The position numbers and the translations under genes are program-made. Shown here one piece after another: positions 17,059-26,703 of a DNA stretch of 64,000 bases. The DNA is taken from assembly GCA_024742755.1 (NCBI GenBank), contig JANSXW010000009.1, forward strand, positions 16,740-80,739. Direction: 5' to 3'. The notes under the pieces were generated by a model. It saw only the letters and a program-made list of their open reading frames with translations, was not told the origin of the DNA and ran no database searches. Every line of letters begins with the position of its first letter. Position 1 is the first letter of the stretch. Origin of the DNA: a bacterium (GTDB lineage: Bacteria > Bacteroidota > Bacteroidia > Chitinophagales > Saprospiraceae).

Positions 17059-18198
17059 ATGACAGAAGGCGCTTCTTCCAGCGGCCATGCCCCCTCGAAT
17101 GGCACCCAACTGCGGCTACAGCTTCAAACCCCGGCTGAGGAACACGGCCGGCCGGTCTTCGTATCCGGTAACTTCAATGGCTGGCGCACCGGCAGCGGGG
17201 CATATCAGATGGAGCAAACGGGCCCCGGCTACTATGAGCTCAACTTCCCGGCTGGCGAATGGCTGCCCGAGCAGCTCGAATACAAATACCACCGCGGTGA
17301 CTGGGATCAGGTGGAGCTGGACCGCTTTGGCAATACCCGGCCCAACCGGAGCATCAATATCCGGGAGCACAATACGCAGTCCGACAGCGTAGACCGGTGG
17401 CTGGTGGACGGGCTGGCTTACAATCCGGCTTATCTGCCCAAAATTGAAATCCTGACGGAGGACTTCAAAATCCCGAAGCTTATCAAAACCCGGCGGATCG
17501 CGGCCCTGCTGCCGCACGATTACCACGAAACCGATAAACGGTATCCGGTGCTCTACCTGCAGGACGGGCAAAACCTCTTCGACGACTATGCCCCCTTTGG
17601 CAGTTGGGGAGTAGACAAGAAGCTGGCACTAATGAAAGAGCAAGGCTTTGGCGATATCATCATCGTAGCCATCGACCATGCTGAGAAAGACCGCATCACG
17701 GAGTTTACGCCTTCCTACCGCACCCAACTGGGCGCAGGAAGCGGCAAGAAGTACCTCCGGGTACTGGCCGACCGCCTTAAGCCTTATGTAGACGAACACT
17801 TCCGTACCCTGCCCGGCCGTGAAACCACCGGTATCGGGGGGAGCTCAATGGGCGGGCTGATCAGCATTTATGCGGGGCTGATTTATCCGGAAGTGTACGG
17901 CAAGCTCATGATCTTTTCCCCTTCCCTGTGGGTGAGCCCCAATATCCCCTTCCGGGTAATGAACCTCAATGACCCGCACGATATGGACATCTACATCTAT
18001 GCCGGCGAAGGCGAAAGCAAAAATATGGTGCCCAACATCCACCGGTTTATGCAAGCCGCACAGGAGCAGGGCGACGCCTCCTTTAACTTTGAGCTCTCAC
18101 TCGATCCCGATGGAGCGCACAATGAAGCCCGTTGGGGGCAGGAATTCCCCCGCGCTGCGGAGTGGCTCTTTTTCAACCAACCTCCAAAAACATCCTGA
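17059..18198 (+). CDS. Esterase with N-terminal glycogen-binding-like domain
   Basis: A 379-residue protein without signal peptide. Residues ~10-110 resemble a CBM48/AMPK-beta type carbohydrate-binding fold (PVFVSGNFNGWRTG, LEYKYHRGDW). Residues ~130-375 are an esterase-D/PF00756 alpha/beta hydrolase with nucleophile motif GGSSMGG, an IIIVAIDHAEKDR strand and a C-terminal DPDGAHNEARW histidine. Together they suggest hydrolysis of an acyl ester on or near a carbohydrate or siderophore. TACCTTTG (17013-17020) is the -7 box. It is 4 bp from the peptidase gene, so the two are co-transcribed. Confidence 0.82.
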   Translation: MTEGASSSGHAPSNGTQLRLQLQTPAEEHGRPVFVSGNFNGWRTGSGAYQMEQTGPGYYELNFPAGEWLPEQLEYKYHRGDWDQVELDRFGNTRPNRSINIREHNTQSDSVDRWLVDGLAYNPAYLPKIEILTEDFKIPKLIKTRRIAALLPHDYHETDKRYPVLYLQDGQNLFDDYAPFGSWGVDKKLALMKEQGFGDIIIVAIDHAEKDRITEFTPSYRTQLGAGSGKKYLRVLADRLKPYVDEHFRTLPGRETTGIGGSSMGGLISIYAGLIYPEVYGKLMIFSPSLWVSPNIPFRVMNLNDPHDMDIYIYAGEGESKNMVPNIHRFMQAAQEQGDASFNFELSLDPDGAHNEARWGQEFPRAAEWLFFNQPPKTS

Positions 18199-18202
18199 AA
18201 AC

Positions 18203-19720
18203 ATGATTATCCACCTAAAGCATGAACCTTTATCAGTAGAGCGCGCTTTGACCGCAGCACGGGGAGAAGTACCCCTCAAAATAGTGTTGCCGCTGGCCGC
18301 AGGCCCTCATCTGGAGCAGGCCCTGCAGGCTATTGCCGGCTTCTGGAATACGTCTGCCAAAGACCTTCAGGAGCGCTTCAAAGGCGAGGCCGGGGAGCAA
18401 ATCAGTTATTTCGCCAATCAGTATGACTGGTACCTGCTTGGGCTTGGCGAGGAGCCCTCTTATGCCGATACCCTGAAAACGGTACGGTCCTTTGCCCATA
18501 AACATAAGCGGAAGCTGTCTGCACATATGGGCATCAGCTTTCTGCATCAACCGGTAGCCAACCTGACCGTACTCGCAGAAGCTGCTGTGAGCGGATTGCT
18601 ATTGAGCACACTGCCCACCGGTACTTACCGTCAGGAAGCTGAGGCGCCTCACCCTTTTGCTACGGACGATGCTCAGCTTACTCTTTTCCTGCCCGAAACA
18701 CAGGCTGAAGCGGGCCGCCAAGCCGCCGAAAGAGCCCTGCACCTTTCTGAAGCCCAACTGGCAATCATTGGGCTGGTCAATGCGCCCAGCAACAAGAAAA
18801 CGCCGGCTATGCTGGCCGACTGGGCGGTGCGGTCCGGGCGCAAGCATGGCTATAAGGTCACGGTATTTGACAAGCCGGCTATTGAGGAGTTGGGTTTGCA
18901 TGCTTTGCTGGCGGTGAACCGGGGCAGTGAGGAGCCTCCCCGCTTCATTGTGATGGAATATCAGCCCAGGGATACCGCCGGGCCGCTGCCTAAAGTCGGG
19001 CTGGTCGGCAAAGGCGTTACCTTTGATACCGGGGGCGTTTCCATCAAGCCTTCCACCAATATGCACTACATGAAGAGCGATATGGGTGGGGCAGCAGCCG
19101 TGTTTGGCACCATGGAAGCCGCCGCCCGCCTGCAACTCCCGGTGCACCTGATCGGCATCGTGCCCACCACTGACAACTGCGTGGATGCCAATGCCATCAA
19201 GCCAGGCGATGTGATTGATTCCTATAGCGGCAAGACCATCGAGGTGATTGACACCGATGCCGAAGGGCGCCTGATTTTATCGGATGGCATCGCTTATATG
19301 CTCCGGCATTTTACCCCTGATACCCTCATTGACCTGGCCACATTGACGGGCAGTGCGGTGCGCACCTTCGGGTACCACGCCGCCGCCCTGTTTACCAATA
19401 ATCCGGAGCTGGAGCAGCACCTGAAAAGTGCAAGCGAGGCGACCGGAGAACGCCTTTGGCCACTGCCGCTCTGGGAGGTCTACGAAGAAGACCTGAAATC
19501 GGATGTAGCCGATGTGCGCAACTTCAGCGGCCGCCCGATGGCGGGCGCAATCAATGCAGCCAAGTTCCTGGAATTCTTTACGGAGCAACACCCCCGCTGG
19601 GCCCACCTCGATATCGCCGGGGTTGCTTTCGGGGATTCAGAATTTACCGTGCAGAAGAGTGCCACCGGCTATGGTGTGCGGCTGCTGATTAACTTTTTGG
19701 AACAACTCAAAAACGCATAA
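18203..19720 (+). CDS. Leucyl aminopeptidase (M17)
   Basis: A 505-residue M17 metallopeptidase that removes N-terminal amino acids from peptides, using two metal ions in a hexamer. Visible marks are GKGVTFDTGGVSIK with Lys and Asp ligands, MHYMKSDMGGAAAV, and the family signature DTDAEGRL (usual NTDAEGRL) in the C-terminal domain. The variable N-terminal domain covers residues ~1-170. ATG at 18203, 4 bp after the esterase stop, begins the real protein; upstream in-frame residues are shadow of the esterase gene. Confidence 0.9.
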   Translation: MIIHLKHEPLSVERALTAARGEVPLKIVLPLAAGPHLEQALQAIAGFWNTSAKDLQERFKGEAGEQISYFANQYDWYLLGLGEEPSYADTLKTVRSFAHKHKRKLSAHMGISFLHQPVANLTVLAEAAVSGLLLSTLPTGTYRQEAEAPHPFATDDAQLTLFLPETQAEAGRQAAERALHLSEAQLAIIGLVNAPSNKKTPAMLADWAVRSGRKHGYKVTVFDKPAIEELGLHALLAVNRGSEEPPRFIVMEYQPRDTAGPLPKVGLVGKGVTFDTGGVSIKPSTNMHYMKSDMGGAAAVFGTMEAAARLQLPVHLIGIVPTTDNCVDANAIKPGDVIDSYSGKTIEVIDTDAEGRLILSDGIAYMLRHFTPDTLIDLATLTGSAVRTFGYHAAALFTNNPELEQHLKSASEATGERLWPLPLWEVYEEDLKSDVADVRNFSGRPMAGAINAAKFLEFFTEQHPRWAHLDIAGVAFGDSEFTVQKSATGYGVRLLINFLEQLKNA

Positions 19721-19759
19721 ACCCATCGCAGCCACAGGGCTCCGAGCAACCTAAATACC

Positions 19760-20974
19760 ATGATGCGACCACTGACTTTCCTCTGCGTCACCTGCTATCA
19801 CAAAGGGCAGGACTTTCTGAGTGCCTGCAAGGCTGCCGGCAATACCGTTTACCTGCTTACAGCCAAAAACCTGGAGCATGCCGATTGGCCCCGCCACGCT
19901 ATCGACGAGTTTTTCTATATGGATTCCGATGAGAATACGCCGGAGAACTTCGCCAATCTGGAACAGGGGCTGGCCTGGCTGATGCGCAGCAAGAAAATCG
20001 ACCGCATCGTGGCCCTCGATGATTTTGATGTGGAAAAAGCGGCTTTTCTGCGCGAGACGTTCCGGGTGCCGGGTATGGGGCAGACTACTGCCCGCTACTT
20101 CCGCGATAAGCTGGCGATGCGCATGAAAGCTGCAGAAGCTGGCATTCCGGTGCCGCCCTTTTCACCCCTCTTCAATGATGAGGAGATCACGCATTATGCG
20201 ACCACGGTGCCTGGCCCCTGGGTCGTCAAGCCGCGGGCAGAAGCCTCCGCTACCGGTATCAAAAAGGTGCATACGCTGGAAGAGCTCTGGCAGGTGGTCC
20301 ACAGCCTGGGTGACAAACGCCACGGGTACCTGGTGGAGCAGTTCAAGCCCGGCGCCGTTTACCACGCCGATGCCATCACGGTAGATGGGAAAGTCGATTT
20401 TTGTCGGGTCTCCAAATACCTGAATACGCCCTTTGAGGTGGCACACGGGGGCGGTATTTTCCGCTCGGCTACTCTGCCTCTGGGCAGCGAAGACGACAAG
20501 GCAGTGCAGGAGCTGCACGCAAAAGTGATGGATGCCTTTGGCATGCAGTTTAGCGCCTCCCATACCGAGTTCATCAAGTCGAATGACGAGGGGCAGTTTT
20601 ACTTTCTGGAAACGAGTTCACGGGTAGGCGGTGCCCACCTGGCAGAGATGGTGGAGTATGCCTCAGGTATCAACCTGTGGGCAGAGTGGGCGCGGCTCGA
20701 AACCGCTATGGCCAAAAAGCAGCCTTACGAGGCCCCACAAGCCAAAGAAGATCATGCCGGCATCGTGGTCTCCCTTTCCCGCTTTCAGCACCCCGACAGC
20801 TCTGGCTTTGACGATCCGGAAATTGTGTGGCGCCTGCGGAAGAACCACCATATCGGGCTGATTGTACGCTCTTCGGACCTGGACCGGATACATGCCCTGC
20901 TGGATGACTACGCCGGGCGCATCCACCGCGATTTTCACGCAAGTGCCCCGGTGCCCGATAAGCCGATGGATTAA
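19760..20974 (+). CDS. ATP-grasp ligase-like protein
   Basis: A 404-residue protein with ATP-grasp architecture: N-terminal Rossmann-like part (LTFLCVTCYHKGQDF), ATP-binding lysines in WVVKPRAEASATGIKKV (~154-170), YLVEQFKPG, and the metal-binding FYFLETSSRVGGAHLAEM (E, then R/H) near residue 280-297. ATP-grasp enzymes join a carboxylate to an amine or thiol through an acyl phosphate. The acceptor is unknown. It follows the aminopeptidase by 39 bp and likely shares its transcript. The second ATG at 19763 is equally possible. Confidence 0.8.
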   Translation: MMRPLTFLCVTCYHKGQDFLSACKAAGNTVYLLTAKNLEHADWPRHAIDEFFYMDSDENTPENFANLEQGLAWLMRSKKIDRIVALDDFDVEKAAFLRETFRVPGMGQTTARYFRDKLAMRMKAAEAGIPVPPFSPLFNDEEITHYATTVPGPWVVKPRAEASATGIKKVHTLEELWQVVHSLGDKRHGYLVEQFKPGAVYHADAITVDGKVDFCRVSKYLNTPFEVAHGGGIFRSATLPLGSEDDKAVQELHAKVMDAFGMQFSASHTEFIKSNDEGQFYFLETSSRVGGAHLAEMVEYASGINLWAEWARLETAMAKKQPYEAPQAKEDHAGIVVSLSRFQHPDSSGFDDPEIVWRLRKNHHIGLIVRSSDLDRIHALLDDYAGRIHRDFHASAPVPDKPMD

Positions 20975-20990
20975 TGGTGCCTGTTTTGGG

Positions 20991-22022
20991 CTACCGGTTG
21001 TCTAAGTCGAGGATTTGATCAGCCAGCTCTTCCGAGTTGATAATTACCCGGTTGCCCTCCACTACGATAGCACCGTCCTTCAGGTGGCCGCTGTTGAAGT
21101 AGAGGTAGATTTTGTCGGCATTGACCTTGTGGTTGTAAAATTGGTTGAGGGTCTTCTTATCGAAGCGGAACTCCTTGTCCATTTCTACCTGATGGTCTTG
21201 CAGGTACTGCTGTGCCGGGTTTTCGTTCTTGTAAAACTCCTGCTCGAATTCTTCGATGTTGATAACTTTCTGTGGGCTGCTGTTGGCGAACTGCAGCACC
21301 TTTTCGTGGAACTGTTGCTGCGGCATGGCTTCTCCGGTTTCTTCATCGACGGGCATGGGCAGCTCATTGACCATTTCCAGGAACGTATGGGTCAGGTCCC
21401 GGCTGCTTTCCGGCCGCTCCAGCCCGATCCACTGAATGAAGTACTCGGAAATGGCTTTTTGGCTCTTGGCATGCTTGATCAGCTCCACACAACGCCCCTC
21501 TCCGGCCTGAAATTTACCAACAAGAATACGGCAGGCCATAGCCAGCTTTTCGGTATTGAGGTAGGTGACGGTATTGAGCGCAAAAGCTTCGGCCTCTTCT
21601 TTTTTGGAAAACACCACGCCTTCCGTATCCCGCACCAGAAAAATGCCCATTACCCGCTGATTGGTCAGCTCTTCGGTGTAGTCGATATAGACGAGGTAAC
21701 CGCCCTTGGCACCCAGCACGCCCTGTAGGGTCAGCTGCAGGGCATTCATCGTTTCTCGGGAGAAGGAAAGAAAAGCTTCCTCCGTCATGCCGCTATCCAC
21801 AAAAACCTGGAAGTAGCCCGGGAACAAGGCGTCTTCCGGGGAGCTGAGGTAGCCCTGCAGGGTGTCCTCCTTGCGTACGAAGGTGTCGTGCAGCTTGTCA
21901 GAAAGCGCCTGTGCCCGTTCTTCAACCGGCAGGCAGTACTGACTCAGAAAAACCTTTGCGCCGCTTTCGTCGGCTTCCTTTTGCAATTCGTGAATGGCGA
22001 TATGGTGGATAACGGTAGACAT
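20991..22022 (-). CDS. Nucleoid-associated protein, NdpA/YejK type
   Basis: A 343-residue protein of the 37-kDa nucleoid-associated (NA37) family: N-terminus IHHIAIHELQKEADE, a middle segment AFALNTVTYLNTEKLAMACRI and C-terminal KTLNQFYNHKVNADKIYLYF. E. coli YejK binds DNA and topoisomerases; the role in Bacteroidota is not settled. ATG at 22022 starts the conserved region, and TACCTTTG on the minus strand (22044-22037) lies just upstream, so the longer in-frame version from 22154 is rejected. Confidence 0.82.
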   Translation of the reverse strand: MSTVIHHIAIHELQKEADESGAKVFLSQYCLPVEERAQALSDKLHDTFVRKEDTLQGYLSSPEDALFPGYFQVFVDSGMTEEAFLSFSRETMNALQLTLQGVLGAKGGYLVYIDYTEELTNQRVMGIFLVRDTEGVVFSKKEEAEAFALNTVTYLNTEKLAMACRILVGKFQAGEGRCVELIKHAKSQKAISEYFIQWIGLERPESSRDLTHTFLEMVNELPMPVDEETGEAMPQQQFHEKVLQFANSSPQKVINIEEFEQEFYKNENPAQQYLQDHQVEMDKEFRFDKKTLNQFYNHKVNADKIYLYFNSGHLKDGAIVVEGNRVIINSEELADQILDLDNR

Positions 22023-22250
22023 CCGGTGTTTTTTGCCAAAGGTAGGAATATTTTGAGTGTGTCGTAAGCCTGAGATTGGGGTGGTGTTCCTAATAAATTG
22101 CACTTTTTCCTGGATAAGCTGGAGCAGAGCGGGAAGCTCTACCCCAGCAGTCATAGGGCTTAAATGCAGAGGGGTGCCTTTGTGTTTTGTGCAATTTGTT
22201 ATACATACATTGGGGTGTGGGCTGACCTGAGCAGCAAAAGGCTTTAATTA

Positions 22251-22281
22251 TTGAAGAATGCCCGCTGCTCTGCTAACTTTA
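22251..22281 (+). promoter_or_regulatory. Promoter that sets the start of the alpha/beta hydrolase gene
   Basis: TTG (22251-22253), exactly 20 bp, then TAACTTTA (22274-22281). The box lies downstream of the in-frame ATG at 22258, which therefore would not be transcribed from here; the GTG at 22297 is the first start after it. Confidence 0.5.
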
Positions 22282-22296
22282 CAGCAAAAAGCACCT

Positions 22297-23331
22297 GTGA
22301 AAGCATTAAAAATCATCGGTATACTACTCGCCGGGCTCCTGGCACTTTACCTGTTGGGGCCCAAACCTGCCCCGCCTCAGCTAAAGGCACAGCTGCCCAT
22401 TCTCACGACTGCCATCGCCGCACTTGGTGACAGCATCGCCACCGCAGAGCAGGCCGTGCCCAACCTGAAGCCCAATAACGAGGCCCGCATCATCTGGGCG
22501 GACAGCCTGCCCCGGCAGACCGAATACGCATTGGTGTATTTGCCAGGCTTTACCGCCACTTACGTGGAAGGCGAGCCAATCCACCGGGAATTCGCAGCTC
22601 GTTACGGGTGCAATCTCTACGTTGCCCGGTGGCGCGACCACGGGCTGGAGGTGGAGGACAAACTCTTGCATTACCACCCGGACTCTGTGCTGGAAACTGC
22701 CGCCCACGCCCTTGCCATCGGCCACCGGATTGGAAAGAAGGTCATACTCATGAGTACCTCTACGGGAGGGACATTGTCTATATTGCTGGCTGCGCAGTAC
22801 CCGGAGCTGGTGGATGGCATCATTGCCTACTCGCCCAACATCCGCATCAAATCAGAAAGCGCAAAGGTGCTGACGATGCCCTGGGGGCTGCAAATTGCCC
22901 GGCAAATGGTTGGAGGCACCCACCGGAGCTTTGAAGCGGAAGCGGAATTCAAAAAATACTGGTACAACCGCTACCGGCTGGAAGGGCTGGTGCAGCTGCA
23001 AAACCTGGTGGCGCATGGCATGGTGCCCGAAACCTTTGCTGCCGTCGAAGCCCCCTTCTTCCTGGGCTACTACTTCAAAAATGACAGCATACAGGATCAG
23101 GTGGTTTCGGTGCCAGCTATGCTGGATATGTACGATCAGTTGAGCACGCCGGAGCCGCTAAAGAGGAAAGTAGCTTTTCCAGACGTTGACAATCACGCCC
23201 TGGCTTCCTATGTTGGGTCGAAGGACCTGGAGCAGGTCCGGCAGGAGACCTTCCGGTTTGCGGAAGAAATACTGGGGCTTGAGCCCGTGCCAAAGCAGGT
23301 TGAAGCTCCCGTGAAAACCGCTTCAGACTAG
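22297..23331 (+). CDS. Membrane-anchored alpha/beta hydrolase
   Basis: A ~344-residue protein beginning with a membrane anchor or signal (VKALKIIGILLAGLLALYLLG) and then an alpha/beta hydrolase domain: YALVYLPGFTATY (oxyanion strand), the nucleophile elbow MSTSTGGTLS (S-x-S-x-G variant of G-x-S-x-G), and DVDNHALAS holding the likely catalytic His near the end. It probably acts in the periplasm on a lipid or ester. GTG at 22297 is preferred over ATG at 22258 because of the promoter position; the longer form would add 13 residues. Confidence 0.78.
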   Translation: MKALKIIGILLAGLLALYLLGPKPAPPQLKAQLPILTTAIAALGDSIATAEQAVPNLKPNNEARIIWADSLPRQTEYALVYLPGFTATYVEGEPIHREFAARYGCNLYVARWRDHGLEVEDKLLHYHPDSVLETAAHALAIGHRIGKKVILMSTSTGGTLSILLAAQYPELVDGIIAYSPNIRIKSESAKVLTMPWGLQIARQMVGGTHRSFEAEAEFKKYWYNRYRLEGLVQLQNLVAHGMVPETFAAVEAPFFLGYYFKNDSIQDQVVSVPAMLDMYDQLSTPEPLKRKVAFPDVDNHALASYVGSKDLEQVRQETFRFAEEILGLEPVPKQVEAPVKTASD

Positions 23332-23388
23332 AACCGAATGCAAGGATATTTGTCTTTTTTAGTATTCCAAAACCTAAAACCAACGACT

Positions 23389-24591
23389 ATGCGCCTGACC
23401 TACATCTTACTGGCCTTTTCCCTTTTCCAACTGCTGAGCTGTAGCACAGCGTCTGAGACTACAGAGGCAGAGGCTACCCATGACGACTTTGCCATCATGG
23501 CTTACTACGTAGCGAACGACCGGTTCCCACCGGGCGATTTGCCCCTCGATAAGCTCACCCACATCATCTATTCCTTCAGCAATATTGTGGACGGGGAGAT
23601 GGCTTTTACGAACCCGGGGCACGATTCGCTCATGCGCGTCCTGGTCGCGCAGCGGGAAAAACACCCCGACCTTAAAGTCATGATTGCCTGCGGGGGCTGG
23701 GGCGCCGATGGGTTTTCGGATGCCGCATCTACGGCAGGCACCCGGGATACTTTCATCCGCAGCACCATTGAATTTCTGAAGCGCTATGACCTGGATGGCC
23801 TGGATATGGACTGGGAATACCCGGCGATCCCGGCAGCAGGTACAAGGGCCCGCCCGGAAGACAAACAAAACTTCACCCTGCTGATGAAAGGCCTGCGGGA
23901 AGCGATGGATACACTGGACCGCCCACAAACCCTGACTTTTGCCTCGGCAGGCTGGGAGCGATACTACTACAATGTGGAGACCGTGGAGGTGATGAAGTAT
24001 GCCGACTACATGAATATCATGACCTACGATCAGGTGGGCGGCCGTTCACCGGTTACCGGGCACCACACACCTCTGGGGCTGATTGAGGAGTCTGATTTAG
24101 AGGGGCTGCCTATCCTTGATACGGTAGCTAAACGGCGGGAAGAAAGGCCGGAAGCGGAGTACGACTGGGCACCGCGTTCGGCTAAGCGCATTGTGAATTA
24201 CGTGAAAGGGCTGGGGGTAGACCCTAAGCAGCTCGTTATTGGCGGCGCATTCTACGGAAGAGCCTGGAAAGGCGTCCCGGCAGTCAACAACGGGCTCTAC
24301 CAACCTAATAAAGGCGTGCATACCGGTTGGCTCGATTACGGTGCTATCCGGGCGGACTATGAAGATAAGAATGGCTTTACCCGGCACTGGGATTCCATCG
24401 CCCTGGCGCCTTACCTGTTCAATCCAACGGATAGCATATTTATTTCCTACGACGACCCGGAGTCGGTAGCGCTTAAAACGGACTATGTGCAGGAAGAAGG
24501 GCTGGGCGGCATTATGTTTTGGCAGTTAAGCAATGACACCCGTGAGGCTGGCAGCCTCCTGGATGCCATTTGGGCTGCAGCTCAGGATTAA
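23389..24591 (+). CDS. GH18 chitinase-like lipoprotein
   Basis: A 400-residue secreted lipoprotein: signal peptide with lipobox LLSC (Cys18), then one glycoside hydrolase 18 barrel. The catalytic motif [10 protein letters not shown] gives D136-x-x-D139-x-D141-x-E143, with E143 the proton donor; other marks are [10 protein letters not shown] and YMNIMTYDQ. It should cleave beta-1,4-GlcNAc bonds in chitin or related glycans at the cell surface. No separate chitin-binding domain is present. ATG at 23389 starts the signal peptide. Confidence 0.92.
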   Translation: MRLTYILLAFSLFQLLSCSTASETTEAEATHDDFAIMAYYVANDRFPPGDLPLDKLTHIIYSFSNIVDGEMAFTNPGHDSLMRVLVAQREKHPDLKVMIACGGWGADGFSDAASTAGTRDTFIRSTIEFLKRYDLDGLDMDWEYPAIPAAGTRARPEDKQNFTLLMKGLREAMDTLDRPQTLTFASAGWERYYYNVETVEVMKYADYMNIMTYDQVGGRSPVTGHHTPLGLIEESDLEGLPILDTVAKRREERPEAEYDWAPRSAKRIVNYVKGLGVDPKQLVIGGAFYGRAWKGVPAVNNGLYQPNKGVHTGWLDYGAIRADYEDKNGFTRHWDSIALAPYLFNPTDSIFISYDDPESVALKTDYVQEEGLGGIMFWQLSNDTREAGSLLDAIWAAAQD

Positions 24592-24593
24592 CC

Positions 24594-24998
24594 CTAGCTG
24601 GCCACACCAAATATAGCAAGCACAACAAGCGCCCCCACAAATATCCAGAAAAATACGCCGAAGAGGGCGATGGCGGTCGTATCCTGTTTAGGGACATCGG
24701 GGTCTGTTTTCTGTTGCATGGTATTGCCTTTGGACAGCTGTCTTTGGTTGGCCTCTCCTACGGCGCCGAAGAGCAGGACGATGAGCAGGCCTACTACGAG
24801 GAGGTCAATCCACGCCACGCCGTACCAGAGCGGACCGATGGGCGTCACCCATATGCTGGCTACCCAGATCGCGAGGGAAAGTACCGCAAACAATGCCCAA
24901 AAGCTATTCCAGGGACCGGGCGATTTGGTCAGCCGGGTGAACAAAAGGGAAAGCAGGAACGCAATGGTCAATGCAAAGGCGAGTGAATAGAATCCCAT
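24594..24998 (-). CDS. Small inner-membrane protein, unknown
   Basis: A 134-residue hydrophobic protein with four predicted membrane helices: residues ~3-22, ~32-50, ~60-82 and ~110-132, with a polar loop KGNTMQQKTDPDVPKQ before the last. I recognise no family of known function. Its stop is only 2 bp from the stop of the convergent chitinase gene. Confidence 0.7.
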   Translation of the reverse strand: MGFYSLAFALTIAFLLSLLFTRLTKSPGPWNSFWALFAVLSLAIWVASIWVTPIGPLWYGVAWIDLLVVGLLIVLLFGAVGEANQRQLSKGNTMQQKTDPDVPKQDTTAIALFGVFFWIFVGALVVLAIFGVAS

Positions 24999-25095
24999 TT
25001 TTCATTTGGTTTTGATGGTAGAATGTACCTTTTGAACGAGGCTGAAAATGGGATGTTCGAAGCAGGATCGTTGTTATTGTCTGATTATCAATTTT

Positions 25096-26658
25096 TTATT
25101 CTTTTACGAATACGCCACTGCTCATCCGGTACCGGTGACTGCCAATGGTGATCAGTTGCCCTTCATTGACAGCTTTGAGGGTTTCGATGTCTTCGGAGAG
25201 GGTGTGGATGGAGCCTCCCGTAGCCCATGCAATTTGCAGATAGTTCTCGTTGATGCCGTGGTCGAGATTGCCCGCGAGCACGATCCTTACCGGTGTCTGG
25301 AGTTGGGGCAGCAATTCCATATCCCGCACATCGCTGTAGTTGTCGGCGATTAGGACGAGCTCGTCTCCTTCGCCCATCATGCGCATGGCTTCGAGTAGGG
25401 CTTCGATATCGTTTTCCTCAGATTCGCCTCCGCTTCCACCGTCAGTGGTGGATTGCATGGTCCGGAGCAGTACCGGCATATCAGGTGTTTCGGTAGTATA
25501 AAACCCTCCGGTTGCCCCAATGGGCTTTTCCGCTTTCCGGTCGCCATCGTTGAAAAAGAGGTATCGGTTTTGGGCTCCGGGCACGACCGCGAGGGCATGC
25601 CAAAGCAGCACTTCGTCCATGTACGGGCGCATACTGCCGGTCAGGTCGGTTACGATGACCTTGCTCGACCATCCCGCCCGGTTGCGGTAAAAAGCGGACT
25701 TGATAGACTCGCCAGTCAACTCATAGAAACGTTCGTTTTTAGCAAGTTGCTCCCGTTCTGTAGCGGCTTGTTCGCCCACTTTTTCCAGGATTTGCTCCAT
25801 GTTTACCCCGGAACCCAGGAGGAACATATAATCATAATCGCCACTCAGCAGTCGGAGGGAATCCCGGGCTGCCGCGATGGAGTCGCGTGCACGGGCGAGT
25901 TCATACAGGGAGTCCCTTCTGGCAGCAAGGCGGGCGCGTTCCGCTTCGCGTTTCAGAAAAGCTTCCTTACCGATCGTTTGCAGCGTCAGCCGGAGGGTGC
26001 CAAGACGATCATCATTGGGCAGTTCAAAACCGGATACATTCGGAACGAAAGCGGTACTGAGTTGTATGCTGTCGCCCCGGGGCAGCATCAGCAGCGCCTG
26101 CCCGTCCGCTCCGGTGGTTGCGGCGAACACCTTTCCACTATTTTGATAATTGAAGTAGATGGCTTCATCCGGCAAGGGCTCCTCTTCGAAATTCTTAACC
26201 AGCAGCCTTAATAAGATGCGGCTGCGTATGGGCTGTTGTGTGGGGGGCACTTGCTGAAATACGGTGTCCCCCCGCTCAATTTCGGTGTAGGTCTTAGGCG
26301 CATAAAAAAGCGTGTAGCGGCTGCGCACATAGCCGTCATTCAGGGTTTTGACTTCACCAAATGCGGGCTGATCCTTTGCATTCACCTGGTAGGAATTGCC
26401 CTTAGGCAGGAGCAACCAGGCTTGCCCTCCGCTGTTGGTTGTCGCCTGATAGACGACTCCCGGTTGCTCCGGGTTGACAAGCCAAAGGGGCATGTCTTTC
26501 CAGCTCCGCCCCTGCATGTCCGTCACCTTCAGGCTCACCTGACTGTGGGTGGCCGTGGCCTCAGGAGGCGTGGATGGCTGAATGAGGGTGTCTGCGGGCT
26601 GGGTGTATGCCTTGCCCATTAGCAGGATGGACAGGCAGATCAGGAAAAAGTGGCGCAT
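25096..26658 (-). CDS. Secreted von Willebrand A-like protein
   Basis: A 520-residue exported protein with a signal peptide (FFLICLSILLMGKAYT). The middle (residues ~45-210) contains two similar carboxypeptidase-regulatory/Ig-like blocks (QAWLLLPKGNSYQ and QALLMLPRGDSIQ), followed by an Arg/Ala-rich coiled segment (~230-275). The C-terminal ~200 residues form a VWA-like domain with a MIDAS-type DLTGSM motif near residue 320 and an ELVLIADNYSD strand. It may bind a partner through a metal ion. Partner and role are unknown. Confidence 0.65.
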   Translation of the reverse strand: MRHFFLICLSILLMGKAYTQPADTLIQPSTPPEATATHSQVSLKVTDMQGRSWKDMPLWLVNPEQPGVVYQATTNSGGQAWLLLPKGNSYQVNAKDQPAFGEVKTLNDGYVRSRYTLFYAPKTYTEIERGDTVFQQVPPTQQPIRSRILLRLLVKNFEEEPLPDEAIYFNYQNSGKVFAATTGADGQALLMLPRGDSIQLSTAFVPNVSGFELPNDDRLGTLRLTLQTIGKEAFLKREAERARLAARRDSLYELARARDSIAAARDSLRLLSGDYDYMFLLGSGVNMEQILEKVGEQAATEREQLAKNERFYELTGESIKSAFYRNRAGWSSKVIVTDLTGSMRPYMDEVLLWHALAVVPGAQNRYLFFNDGDRKAEKPIGATGGFYTTETPDMPVLLRTMQSTTDGGSGGESEENDIEALLEAMRMMGEGDELVLIADNYSDVRDMELLPQLQTPVRIVLAGNLDHGINENYLQIAWATGGSIHTLSEDIETLKAVNEGQLITIGSHRYRMSSGVFVKE

Positions 26659-26703
26659 GGTTTCAGGGTTTATTGTCCAAACGCCAATTCTTGGTTTTCA
26701 GTA

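Noticed and set aside
17969..18202. Upstream extension of the leucyl aminopeptidase
   Set aside because: It is the out-of-frame shadow of the esterase 3' end; the peptidase family starts at 18203.
22155..22257. N-terminal extension of the hydrolase to ATG 22258 and promoter further upstream
   Set aside because: A TTG-N20-TAACTTTA promoter lies over and after that ATG; the GTG at 22297 directly precedes the membrane anchor. The longer start is kept only as an alternative.
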